A stretch of 64,000 nt of DNA from CALLVY01 sp937899855 (lineage in GTDB: Bacteria; Bacteroidota; Bacteroidia; Chitinophagales; Saprospiraceae). The stretch covers positions 62,001-126,000 of the forward strand of contig JBCBQC010000001.1 in NCBI GenBank assembly GCA_039820405.1, given 5' to 3'. Positions 7,853-15,826 of the stretch are shown piece after piece. The position numbers were made by a program, and so were the translations under genes. The notes under the pieces are model-generated. The model was not told the origin of the DNA. It worked only from the letters and a program-made list of their open reading frames with translations, and did not search any database. Position 1 is the first letter of the stretch. The number at the start of each line of letters is the position of its first letter.

Positions 7853-10807
7853 ATGGTAAAAAACAGCCTCCTCCCCCTCTTGCTCATCGCCCTCTTGGCC
7901 CTGGGAGCGCAGCCGCCCAAGGCCTCTCCCGACCCCCCCGAAGCCACAAGCGACCGGGCGGAAACCGCCTGGGTCGATTCGACCTTCCAAAACCTCGACG
8001 CCGACGAGCGACTGGGACAGCTGTTTATGATCCGAGCCCATTCCAATCTGGGAGCGGAGCACATCGCGGGCGTCGAGGCCAGCCTGGAGAATTACCACGT
8101 CGGGGGGCTCTGCTTTTTTCAAGGCAGCCCCGAAAAACAAGCCGAACTAACCAACCGCTACCAGGCCCTCGCCAAAGTACCCCTGATGATCTCCATGGAT
8201 GCTGAGTGGGGGCTGGGCATGCGGCTCAAGAGCGATGCCATCAGTTTTCCCTACCAACTGATGCTCGGCGCCATTCAGGACAACCGACTGATCTACGACA
8301 TGGGGCAGGAGGTCGCCCGCCAACTCCGTCGCCTGGGCGTGCACGTCAATTTTGCCCCCGTGGCCGACGTCAACAACAACCCCGAAAACCCCGTCATCGG
8401 CTTTCGTTCCTTTGGTGAAGATCGCTACAACGTAACCGCCAAAAGCTACATGTACATGAAGGGGCTACAGGATGGTCAGGTCATGGCCTGCGCCAAACAC
8501 TTTCCCGGCCACGGCGATACCGACGTCGACTCCCACTACGACCTGCCCGTCATTTCGCACTCGCAAAAACGCCTCGACAGCATTGAACTGTTCCCCTTTC
8601 GAGTACTCGCCGAACATGGCATCCAGAGCATGATGGTTGCCCACCTCCACGTCCCCACTATCGACTCCCTCCCCAACCTGCCTACGACCCTCTCCGCCCC
8701 CGCCGTCCGACAACTCCTCCAGGATGAAATTGGCTTCGATGGCTTGATCTTTACCGACGGTTTGGGGATGAAGGGGGTGACCAAGCACTACCGACCGGGC
8801 GAAGTCGAGGCCAAAGCACTCGTAGCGGGCAACGACGTATTGCTCCTCCCCGAGGATGTCCCGGCGGCCTTTGCCGAGATCAAACGATACCTCCGAGAAG
8901 GCTGGCTGAGCCAGGAGCAGGTCGATGACAGTGTCAAAAAAATCCTGCGTTACAAATACCGCTTGGGACTGATTACGCCCCAACGGGTCGAGACCCAAAA
9001 TATCCGTGCGGAGCTCAACAGCCCCCGCGCCCGGGTCCTCAAACGGCGCCTGATCGAAAACGCGCTGACGCTGGTACGCAACGAGGCATCCTTGCTGCCG
9101 CTCGGCACCATGGCCAGCGAAAACCAAGCCGCCAGCCTGGCCAGCCTGAGCCTGGGAAGCAGCCGCAAGACGCCCTTTCAGGAACGCCTCGATGACTACC
9201 GGCCCCTACGCCATTTCCAGGCCGGCAAACAACTATCCGCCAGCGAGCAAAAACGCTTGCTCCGGCAACTAAAGCCCTACGACCGGGTGATTGTGAGCGT
9301 GCACGACATGAGCAATTACGCCAGCAAGGACTTTGGCGTCACGCCTTCGGAAATTCAATTGCTCCAGCAGCTCGATACGCTGACCGAAGTCGTTTTGGTC
9401 GTCTTTGGCAATCCTTACAGTTTGAAATACTTTGACGCGCTGGACTGCGTACTGGTCGCTTACGACGACGACGAGGCGATTCAGGATGCTGCGGCCCAGG
9501 CCCTCTACGGCAGCTTTAGCCTCAACGCTCGACTTCCGGTGGGGGTATCGACGCGCAGTCCCTTCAATGCGGGGGAGAGCACGGCACCCATCTTCCGGCT
9601 GGGTTACGACCGGCCCGAGCGGGTGGGGATGGATGCGGCGGTGTTGAAAAAGATTGATACCCTCGCTCAGGCGGCGGTGGATACACGCGCAACCCCGGGC
9701 TGTGTGGTGCTAGTCGCCAAGGACGGGCAGGTGGTTTATCAAAAGTCCTTTGGCCACCACAGCTACCGCAAGCAGCGGCCGACCCAGGTCGACGACATTT
9801 ACGATTTGGCTTCGCTGACTAAAATCCTCTCCGCTACGCTGGCCATCATGAAGTTGCAGGAGCAGGGCTTGGTCAACATTTACCAACCACTGGTCCGTTA
9901 CCTCCCGGAATTGGCCGGTAGCGACAAGGCCCAGCTGACGCTACAGGACATCATGGCCCATCGGGCGCGTTTACAGGGTTGGATCAAATTTTACGAACGG
10001 ACCCTATCGCGAAAAAAAGATCCCTCCAAGCAGTACTACCGCCAGGAGGCCAGTGACGAGTTTAGCATTCCCGTGGCCGACAAGCTGTTTCTGCGCAACG
10101 ACTACGTCGACGACATGTGGCAGCAAATCCGGGAGTCGCCACTGCGGCCCGACCGCGAGTACAAGTACAGCGACCTGGGTTTTTACCTTATCGCCCGTCT
10201 GGTAAAGGTTCGCAGTGGCCAATCGCTGGATGCCTTTGTGGCGGAGCATTTTTACCAGCCGATGGGTTTGTACTCGGCCACTTACAACCCCTGGCGCAAC
10301 ACTTCGCTGACCCGGGTGCCGCCTACGGAGGAGGACCGCTACTTTCGCCAGCAGCGCGTTCAAGGCTACGTACACGACATGGGGGCAGCGATGCTGGGTG
10401 GGGTCAGTGGGCACGCCGGCTTGTTTGCCCACGCTCAGGATGTGGCAGCGGTGATGCAGTTGTTGCTCAATAATGGGTATTACAACGGCCAACAGTTGCT
10501 GCGGCCCGAAACCGTGCGTACCTTTACCACTCGGCACCCGGAGTGCTCGCGGCGGGGCATTGGTTTTGACATGAAGGAACTACAGCCCGAGCGCAGTCAG
10601 AACATGACGGCCGCCGCTTCCGATAGCAGTTTTGGGCACCTGGGTTTTACGGGTACCTGTTCCTGGGCCGACCCCGAAAACAATTTGATTTACGTCTTTC
10701 TCTCAAACCGTACTTACCCTTCGATGCGCAATTACAAGCTCAACGAAGCGGACTATCGCCCCCGAATCCAGGCGGTGATTTACGAGGCTTTGGAGAGCCT
10801 ACAATAA
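7853..10807 (+). CDS. Bifunctional GH3 beta-N-acetylhexosaminidase / serine hydrolase (beta-lactamase fold)
   Basis: An exported two-domain enzyme of 984 residues from ATG 7853; ATG 7829 would add eight polar residues before the signal peptide (MVKNSLLPLLLIALLALG) and is less likely. The N-terminal half is a NagZ-type GH3 module with the His-Asp loop KHFPGHGDTDVDSH and the nucleophile Asp in 'GLIFTDGLGM'. A GH3 C-terminal domain follows. From ~600 comes a class C beta-lactamase/DD-peptidase-like domain: SLTK (Ser-x-x-Lys, ~residue 655), a YSD tyrosine motif in 'EYKYSDLGFYL', and HLGFTG in place of KTG. Such fusions occur in Bacteroidota and are thought to trim peptidoglycan sugars and peptides in the periplasm. 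Which bonds this one cuts is inference. Confidence 0.87.
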   Translation: MVKNSLLPLLLIALLALGAQPPKASPDPPEATSDRAETAWVDSTFQNLDADERLGQLFMIRAHSNLGAEHIAGVEASLENYHVGGLCFFQGSPEKQAELTNRYQALAKVPLMISMDAEWGLGMRLKSDAISFPYQLMLGAIQDNRLIYDMGQEVARQLRRLGVHVNFAPVADVNNNPENPVIGFRSFGEDRYNVTAKSYMYMKGLQDGQVMACAKHFPGHGDTDVDSHYDLPVISHSQKRLDSIELFPFRVLAEHGIQSMMVAHLHVPTIDSLPNLPTTLSAPAVRQLLQDEIGFDGLIFTDGLGMKGVTKHYRPGEVEAKALVAGNDVLLLPEDVPAAFAEIKRYLREGWLSQEQVDDSVKKILRYKYRLGLITPQRVETQNIRAELNSPRARVLKRRLIENALTLVRNEASLLPLGTMASENQAASLASLSLGSSRKTPFQERLDDYRPLRHFQAGKQLSASEQKRLLRQLKPYDRVIVSVHDMSNYASKDFGVTPSEIQLLQQLDTLTEVVLVVFGNPYSLKYFDALDCVLVAYDDDEAIQDAAAQALYGSFSLNARLPVGVSTRSPFNAGESTAPIFRLGYDRPERVGMDAAVLKKIDTLAQAAVDTRATPGCVVLVAKDGQVVYQKSFGHHSYRKQRPTQVDDIYDLASLTKILSATLAIMKLQEQGLVNIYQPLVRYLPELAGSDKAQLTLQDIMAHRARLQGWIKFYERTLSRKKDPSKQYYRQEASDEFSIPVADKLFLRNDYVDDMWQQIRESPLRPDREYKYSDLGFYLIARLVKVRSGQSLDAFVAEHFYQPMGLYSATYNPWRNTSLTRVPPTEEDRYFRQQRVQGYVHDMGAAMLGGVSGHAGLFAHAQDVAAVMQLLLNNGYYNGQQLLRPETVRTFTTRHPECSRRGIGFDMKELQPERSQNMTAAASDSSFGHLGFTGTCSWADPENNLIYVFLSNRTYPSMRNYKLNEADYRPRIQAVIYEALESLQ

Positions 10808-10822
10808 AGCAGCCCCAACGGT

Positions 10823-12037
10823 ATGAATTTATCCCTGCGAATTGCGCGGCGTTACTTATTTGCCAAAAAATCGACCAATGCGATCAACATCATTTCGGGC
10901 ATCTCCGTACTGGGGGTAGCCGTGGGTACGGCCGCCTTGGTTTTGGTCCTTTCGGTTTTCAATGGCTTTGAGGATTTGATCATGGGCATGTTCAACGCCT
11001 TTAACCCCGACGTCAAGGTGACGCCCGTATCGGGCAAAGCCTTTGCGGTGGATTCGGCGAAGCTCTACCAGTTGCGGGAAATTCCGGGAGTGGACTTGGT
11101 ATCGCAAACCCTCGAAGAAGTCGCCTTTTTTGAACACGAGGGCAATCAGGATTTTGGGATCCTCAAGGGGGTCGATGAATACTTTGCGCCCGTCACCGGG
11201 ATCGACTCCATGGTGCGCGAGGGGACTTACCAACTGCGGGATGGCCAACGCAACCTGGCGGTGCTGGGGCTGGGCATGCGCAACAAGCTATCGGCCAGTG
11301 CCGACGGATTTTCTTCCATCAACGTCTACATGGCCAAGCGCAAAAGTACCGGGTTTTCGAGCAAACCCTTCCGGCGCAAGTTCTTCTCACCGGCGGGTAC
11401 CTTCGTCGTCCAGCAGGATTTTGACAGCCAGTACGTCCTGAGCAACCTGGCCTTCGTCCGGGAACTGATGAACGCCCGGGGGCAGGTTAGCGCCCTGGAA
11501 ATCAAACTCGATCCCCGGGCCGACATCGCCCTGATGATCGACCAAATCCGAGAAGTGATGGGACCGGATTTTGCGGTCAAGGGACGCTACGAGCAGGACG
11601 AGGCCTTCCTCAAACTTATGAATTTGGAAAAGTGGATGTACTACGCCCTGTTTAGCCTCGCCCTCATCCTAGTCGCCTTCAACCTCATCGGTTCGCTGTG
11701 GATGATCGTCCTGGACAAGAAAAAAGACATCGCCATCCTCAAGTCGATGGGCGCTACGGAAGTCACCGTCCGCAATATCTTCCTCAACGAGGGCCTACTG
11801 CTCTGTCTGCTGGGCCTGGCCATCGGGATCAGTGTGGCCCTGGCCCTGTACGTGGCCCAGAAGACGGTGGGCATCATCACGATTCCGGCTGGTTTTATCG
11901 TCGATACCTACCCAATCAGCATGCGCTGGCCCGATTTGGTGGTGGTCAGTGTTACGGTCATCATCATCGGCTTACTGGCTTCGCTTCCGCCCGCGCTGAC
12001 GGCGAGTCGCGTACCCGCAATCATCCAGGAAGAATAA
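10823..12037 (+). CDS. FtsX/LolE-like ABC transporter permease
   Basis: A 404-residue inner-membrane permease of the LolC/LolE/FtsX type. It starts with the family's cytoplasmic hook and first membrane helix ('LRIARRYLFAKKSTNAINIISGISVLGVAVGTAALVLVLSVFNGFE'), has a large periplasmic domain (~50-265), and ends with three helices (~275-300, ~325-350, ~370-395). The loop 'LDKKKDIAILKSMGAT' is the typical coupling-helix motif contacting the ATPase. No ATPase gene lies nearby, so the partner is encoded elsewhere. Lipoprotein release from the inner membrane is the likeliest role, given how many lipoproteins this window encodes, but other FtsX-family tasks cannot be excluded. It begins 15 bases after the GH3 fusion and may belong to its operon. 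Confidence 0.85.
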   Translation: MNLSLRIARRYLFAKKSTNAINIISGISVLGVAVGTAALVLVLSVFNGFEDLIMGMFNAFNPDVKVTPVSGKAFAVDSAKLYQLREIPGVDLVSQTLEEVAFFEHEGNQDFGILKGVDEYFAPVTGIDSMVREGTYQLRDGQRNLAVLGLGMRNKLSASADGFSSINVYMAKRKSTGFSSKPFRRKFFSPAGTFVVQQDFDSQYVLSNLAFVRELMNARGQVSALEIKLDPRADIALMIDQIREVMGPDFAVKGRYEQDEAFLKLMNLEKWMYYALFSLALILVAFNLIGSLWMIVLDKKKDIAILKSMGATEVTVRNIFLNEGLLLCLLGLAIGISVALALYVAQKTVGIITIPAGFIVDTYPISMRWPDLVVVSVTVIIIGLLASLPPALTASRVPAIIQEE

Positions 12038-12073
12038 AATTATTTCTTAATTTTATGCTCAAACCAAGGCCTT

Positions 12074-12445
12074 ATGGAGGAGTGGGAATTTGATTTTGAA
12101 TGGCTGCGCGTACGTCACCTCATCAAGCAAACTACGCGGCGCAGTACCCTGCCCGATCTCAATGGCATCCTGTTGATGATTGGCATCCAGGAGCTGGGGC
12201 GTTTGCAACAGCAGTTTAGCAAGGAGGAGAAGCAGGATTTGATGCACGTGGCGGTCTGTCGCCTCCTGAGCAGCGATGGCTATTACCGTTTCTTGGGGCG
12301 CGATGAAGATGGCTGGCCCCATTACGAAGTGTTGAAACCCTTACGGGTGACGGGCGTTAAAGAGCAGGAACGCCTGCTCAAGATCAAGGCCATCGAATAT
12401 TTTAAATCCCTCGAAGCCGAAAATGGAGGCTGGGAAGAGGAATAA
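12074..12445 (+). CDS. Conserved hypothetical protein, 123 aa
   Basis: A small soluble acidic protein with no signal peptide or membrane segment. The sequence is mostly helical: 'DLNGILLMIGIQELGRLQQQFSKEEKQDLMHVAVCRLLSSDGYYRF', then 'DEDGWPHYEVLKPL' and a charged C-terminal helix. I do not recognise a domain. It lies 36 bases after the permease and 14 bases before a cyclophilin gene, all in the same direction, so it is probably made with them. Codon use matches its neighbours. Confidence 0.75.
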   Translation: MEEWEFDFEWLRVRHLIKQTTRRSTLPDLNGILLMIGIQELGRLQQQFSKEEKQDLMHVAVCRLLSSDGYYRFLGRDEDGWPHYEVLKPLRVTGVKEQERLLKIKAIEYFKSLEAENGGWEEE

Positions 12446-12459
12446 AACAACTTAATGAT

Positions 12460-13131
12460 ATGATAAAATCGGCTACTCCCCCGGGGAGCATACTACTGTA
12501 CCTGCTGATCGGGCTTTTACTCGGCAGCTCCGCTTGCAATAGCGACCCGCACACCTACGCCATGATCGAAACCGATATGGGCAATATGAAAGTGATGCTG
12601 TACAATACCACCCCCCAGCACCGCGATAATTTTGTCAAACTCGTCCAGGAAGGTTTTTACGACGATCTCCTTTTTCACCGCGTGATCCAGAATTTTATGA
12701 TCCAGGGAGGCGACCCCACCTCGCGGAACGCCCCCGCCAACCAGGCCCTGGGACAGGGGGGACCCGGCTATACCGTTCCCGCAGAAATCGGCTCGCCCCA
12801 TTTCAAGGGGACCCTCTCCGCTGCCCGCCTGGGCGATGCGGTCAACCCCAACAAAGAGTCTTCCGGTTCGCAGTTCTTTATCGTCCAGGGAACGGTCCAG
12901 AGCGACCAGCAACTGGACAATTTTGAACGCACCAAAAAAGTGAAGTACAACGATGCCCAACGTCAGCTCTACAAAGACCTCGGGGGCTTCCCCTCGCTCG
13001 ACAACGAGTACAGCGTCTTTGGTGAAGTGGTGGAAGGGCTCGAAGTGATCGATAAGATCGCCGCGGTGCCCACCGCCCCCGGCGACCGCCCGGTCGAAGA
13101 CGTAAAAATGAAGATTCGACTCCTAAATTAA
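12460..13131 (+). CDS. Cyclophilin-type peptidyl-prolyl isomerase lipoprotein
   Basis: A 223-residue isomerase that speeds cis-trans isomerisation of prolyl bonds in exported proteins. The N-terminus carries a lipoprotein signal (ILLYLLIGLLLGSSACNS, lipobox Cys). The cyclophilin core begins at 'AMIETDMGNMKVMLYNTTPQHRDNFVKLVQEGFYDDLLFHRVIQNFMIQGGDP', containing the catalytic Arg (FHRV) and the FMIQGGD motif, then 'SGSQFFIVQG'. A ~30-residue charged insertion precedes 'DNEYSVFGEVVEGLEVIDKIA', as in many Bacteroidota members. It lies in the periplasm or on the outer membrane. A second, longer paralogue starts nine bases downstream, a clear tandem duplication. Confidence 0.92.
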   Translation: MIKSATPPGSILLYLLIGLLLGSSACNSDPHTYAMIETDMGNMKVMLYNTTPQHRDNFVKLVQEGFYDDLLFHRVIQNFMIQGGDPTSRNAPANQALGQGGPGYTVPAEIGSPHFKGTLSAARLGDAVNPNKESSGSQFFIVQGTVQSDQQLDNFERTKKVKYNDAQRQLYKDLGGFPSLDNEYSVFGEVVEGLEVIDKIAAVPTAPGDRPVEDVKMKIRLLN

Positions 13132-13140
13132 ATCCCATTA

Positions 13141-14049
13141 ATGAAGAATACACTCCAACTCACCGCCCTGGCCCTGGGGCTGGTGCTCTTAGGCTCCTGT
13201 GCCAAACCACTGGCCGATTTCAACTACACCGCCAAGTCCGACACGGCACCGGCAACGGTCAGCTTTGAAAATACTTCGCAAAAAGCCACGATCTACGAAT
13301 GGGACTTTGGCGACGGTCAAAAATCGACGGAAGCTTCTCCCCAACACCGCTACCGGGCTTCGGGCAATTACACCATCACCCTCCGCGCCAGCGACGGCAA
13401 GAAAGAGAGCATCAAAGAGCAAGCCCTCAAAATCGGTACGCCCGAACGCTGCTACGTCATCCTGGAAACGGATTTTGGCAGCATGACCATTTTGCTCTCC
13501 GACGCCACGCCCCAGCACCGCGATAATTTTATCAAACTCGTCGAAGATGGGTTCTACGACGACCTACTCTTTCACCGCGTGATCAACGGCTTTATGATCC
13601 AGGGGGGCGACCCCGATTCCCGCAACGCCAGCAAGCGCAAGGCCCTGGGCTCGGGTGGACCCGGCTACCAAATCCCCGCCGAATTTGTCGACTCGCTGAT
13701 CCACGTCAAGGGAGCCCTGGCGGCCGCCCGTCGCGGTGGGCCCGGCAACCCGGAAAAGATGTCGAGTGGCTCGCAATTCTACATCGTCCAGGGACGGGGG
13801 GTAACCGAGGATCAGCTCAACGTCCTCGAAGCCCAAAAGGACCGCCGCTACACGCCCGAAGAACGGCAAGCTTACCTCCAACTCGGGGGCACGCCCTTTC
13901 TCGATAACGAATACACCGTCTTTGGAATGGTGGTGGATGGCCTGGAGGTGATTGATAAAATTGCGGCGACGGAGACCAACGGGGACCCACCCCGTGGCCA
14001 GAGTCGCCCCGTAGAACCCGTCAAAATGAAAATTCGGGTCATCCAGTGA
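13141..14049 (+). CDS. PKD-domain cyclophilin-type peptidyl-prolyl isomerase lipoprotein
   Basis: A 302-residue paralogue of the preceding gene with an added domain. Lipoprotein signal LALGLVLLGSCAK; a PKD domain at residues ~23-98 ('VSFENTSQKATIYEWDFGDGQKSTEASPQHRYRASGNYTITLRAS', with the WDFGDG signature); then a cyclophilin core with FHRVINGFMIQGGDP and SGSQFYIVQG. The catalytic Arg and the Phe/Gln core are kept. PKD domains usually mediate binding at the cell surface or to polysaccharide, so this form may be targeted to a partner that the shorter one does not bind. It forms an operon with the upstream isomerase (nine-base gap). The kinase gene follows after 30 bases. Confidence 0.92.
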   Translation: MKNTLQLTALALGLVLLGSCAKPLADFNYTAKSDTAPATVSFENTSQKATIYEWDFGDGQKSTEASPQHRYRASGNYTITLRASDGKKESIKEQALKIGTPERCYVILETDFGSMTILLSDATPQHRDNFIKLVEDGFYDDLLFHRVINGFMIQGGDPDSRNASKRKALGSGGPGYQIPAEFVDSLIHVKGALAAARRGGPGNPEKMSSGSQFYIVQGRGVTEDQLNVLEAQKDRRYTPEERQAYLQLGGTPFLDNEYTVFGMVVDGLEVIDKIAATETNGDPPRGQSRPVEPVKMKIRVIQ

Positions 14050-14079
14050 TGCCCCTCTAACAAAACGGAAAACAAGGAT

Positions 14080-14844
14080 ATGAAACAGCAAGAATTACTA
14101 GGAATCGACGTAGGCGGCTCCGGCATCAAGGGGGCCATCATTGATCTGGAAACCGGCGAATTGCGTTCGGAGCGTTTCCGGGTTGCCACGCCCTCTCCGG
14201 CGAAGCCCGCACTGGTGGCGGTCGCCTTTAAGGAGGTCGTCGAGCAATTTAAGTGGAAAGGGCCCATCGGCTGTGGCTTCCCGGCCGTCATTCGGGAGGG
14301 GGTGGCGCTGACCGCCGCCAACATTGACCCGCAGTGGATCGGCACCAACGCCGCTCAGTTGCTCGGCAAAGCGACGGGTTGTGAGGTCTACATCAGCAAC
14401 GATGCGGACCTGGCCGGGCTGGCGGAGATGCGCTACGGCGTCGGACGGGGAAAAAACGGTACCGTTATCCTCATCACCATTGGTTCGGGACTGGGGTCAG
14501 CTCTGTTTATCAACGGACGGATGGTGCCCAATACCGAGCTGGGACATTTGTTTCTAAAAAACAGCAAGCAGATTGCCGAGCGCTACGCGGCTGATTCCGC
14601 CCGGAAGCGGGAAGACCTGAGTTGGGAAGAGTGGGGCACCCGCTTCAACAAGTACCTACAGCACTTGGAACGTCTCTTTTCCCCCAGCCTTTTTATTCTC
14701 GGTGGTGGTGGTAGCAAGAAGTTTGACCGCTATCGGGAAGTCTTGACTTTAAAAACGGAGGTGATTCCGGCCCAGATGCGCAACAATGCGGGCATCATCG
14801 GTGCCGCCATTTTCGCGGCCGAAAGTCAGGGCCTGGAAGTGTGA
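14080..14844 (+). CDS. ppgK: Polyphosphate glucokinase, ROK family
   Basis: A 254-residue cytoplasmic sugar kinase that phosphorylates glucose to glucose 6-phosphate, using inorganic polyphosphate (and in some members ATP). The N-terminal phosphate-binding loop 'LGIDVGGSGIKGAIID', the mid-domain 'GCGFPAVIREGVAL', the sugar/catalytic segment 'EVYISNDADLAGLAEMRYG', and 'ITIGSGLGSALFINGRMVPNTELGHL' are all characteristic of PpgK rather than general ROK kinases; the zinc-binding CxCGxxGC motif of typical ROK regulators is absent. Length is normal for the family. It ends five bases before the convergent M48-like gene's stop. Polyphosphate use is inferred from family resemblance. Confidence 0.87.
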   Translation: MKQQELLGIDVGGSGIKGAIIDLETGELRSERFRVATPSPAKPALVAVAFKEVVEQFKWKGPIGCGFPAVIREGVALTAANIDPQWIGTNAAQLLGKATGCEVYISNDADLAGLAEMRYGVGRGKNGTVILITIGSGLGSALFINGRMVPNTELGHLFLKNSKQIAERYAADSARKREDLSWEEWGTRFNKYLQHLERLFSPSLFILGGGGSKKFDRYREVLTLKTEVIPAQMRNNAGIIGAAIFAAESQGLEV

Positions 14845-14849
14845 GTTGC

Positions 14850-15668
14850 CTAGGGCAGCAGGAGCTTGTAAGCGGCGTAGCGTTCGCCAAAGGTGGGATC
14901 TTCCTCATCCCCGCAGGGATTGGCATTTTCAATGATTTTCTCGATCCGATCCTCCGCGCTGGGCCGGACGTTGAGCCAAAATACCTCTGAGGTACTCTGC
15001 TCCGCCAAGTCCAGAATGCTCTTCATCCCCAGGGCATTGTACTGGAAAGGACAGATCAAATTGATGGCAAATTCGTCGGCCCCTACCACCTCATCGGTCG
15101 TATAGATCAAATCTTTGAGATAGCTACACAGCTCAGCCATGGCATCCCCTACGTCGTAGCCCAACAAAATATCACCCAGAAAGAATAAGTCCCGAGAATA
15201 CTTATTGGCCAAGTAATTCATCACCCGCCCCGATTCGGAATAGCTCACCTCGTGGGCGATGACGGTCATCAATTCGTTTTCCGCCTCGATAAACTTGAGT
15301 AGCCCCGTGTAGATAAACACCTTACCCCCCGGAGCGGCGAAGGCCGAGCGAATGTTGTCGTCCTGCAAGAGGACAATCTCCCAGTTGAAATCCTCCCGGG
15401 TGCTGATTTCCGTAGTGGTAATCAGGGTTTCGAGCAGGACGTCGACGTAATTGTAAACTTCCAAGTATTCGGTGCGATCGAGGACGGGAAAGAGCAGTGG
15501 GTTTTCGTTCATGTAGGTAACGATGGCCGATCCGATCACGTGCTGATCGTTGAGGTCGAATTCCTCCTTGTGGATACGGACCAGGGTATCATCTTCCCCC
15601 AAGTTTTCGCAAGCGGTCAGCGTCAGTAGGGCCAGCAGGGGCCACAGCCATAGGTTCCTATTTCTCAT
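14850..15668 (-). CDS. M48-like lipoprotein with disrupted zinc-binding motif
   Basis: A 272-residue lipoprotein (signal LLALLTLTACEN) with the layout of an M48 peptidase: 'NIRSAFAAPGGKVFIYTGLLKFIEAENELMTVIAHE', equivalent to the 'NAFALPGGYIFVTRGLL...ELAGVLAHE' core. The metal motif is broken: the second histidine of HExxH is a tyrosine (HEVSY, His139-Glu140-Tyr143), and the later E-x-x-A-D motif reads V-x-G-A-D, so the third ligand glutamate is also lost. The fold is probably kept while zinc peptidase activity is doubtful. It could act as a chaperone-like or decoy protein of the envelope. It stands alone on the minus strand, converging on ppgK. A base-calling error cannot explain both changes. 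Confidence 0.75.
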   Translation of the reverse strand: MRNRNLWLWPLLALLTLTACENLGEDDTLVRIHKEEFDLNDQHVIGSAIVTYMNENPLLFPVLDRTEYLEVYNYVDVLLETLITTTEISTREDFNWEIVLLQDDNIRSAFAAPGGKVFIYTGLLKFIEAENELMTVIAHEVSYSESGRVMNYLANKYSRDLFFLGDILLGYDVGDAMAELCSYLKDLIYTTDEVVGADEFAINLICPFQYNALGMKSILDLAEQSTSEVFWLNVRPSAEDRIEKIIENANPCGDEEDPTFGERYAAYKLLLP

Positions 15669-15771
15669 GCTTTTCCATTATCGGTGATAAACGAATACGG
15701 GAGGGATTGGGTGTTGAAAGGGAAGCACGTGGAGAGGAACAAAAAATATGCCGGAAGGAGCGGGAGCGGCT

Positions 15772-15808
15772 AAAAACCCCGCCAGCCGACCTTAATCAGC
15801 TGGCGGGG
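15772..15808 (-). terminator. Rho-independent terminator of the TPR gene
   Basis: On the minus strand a 10-bp perfect GC-rich stem (CCCCGCCAGC / GCTGGCGGGG, arms 15799-15808 and 15777-15786, 12-base loop) is followed directly by five T. It starts 18 bases after the stop of the TPR gene and is the most canonical terminator in the window. Confidence 0.9.
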
Positions 15809-15826
15809 TCCGGGTATGGGGAGGGG

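Noticed and set aside
14080..14844. Reading the ROK gene as a transcription repressor.
   Set aside because: No N-terminal helix-turn-helix and no zinc motif; the kinase blocks are those of polyphosphate glucokinase.
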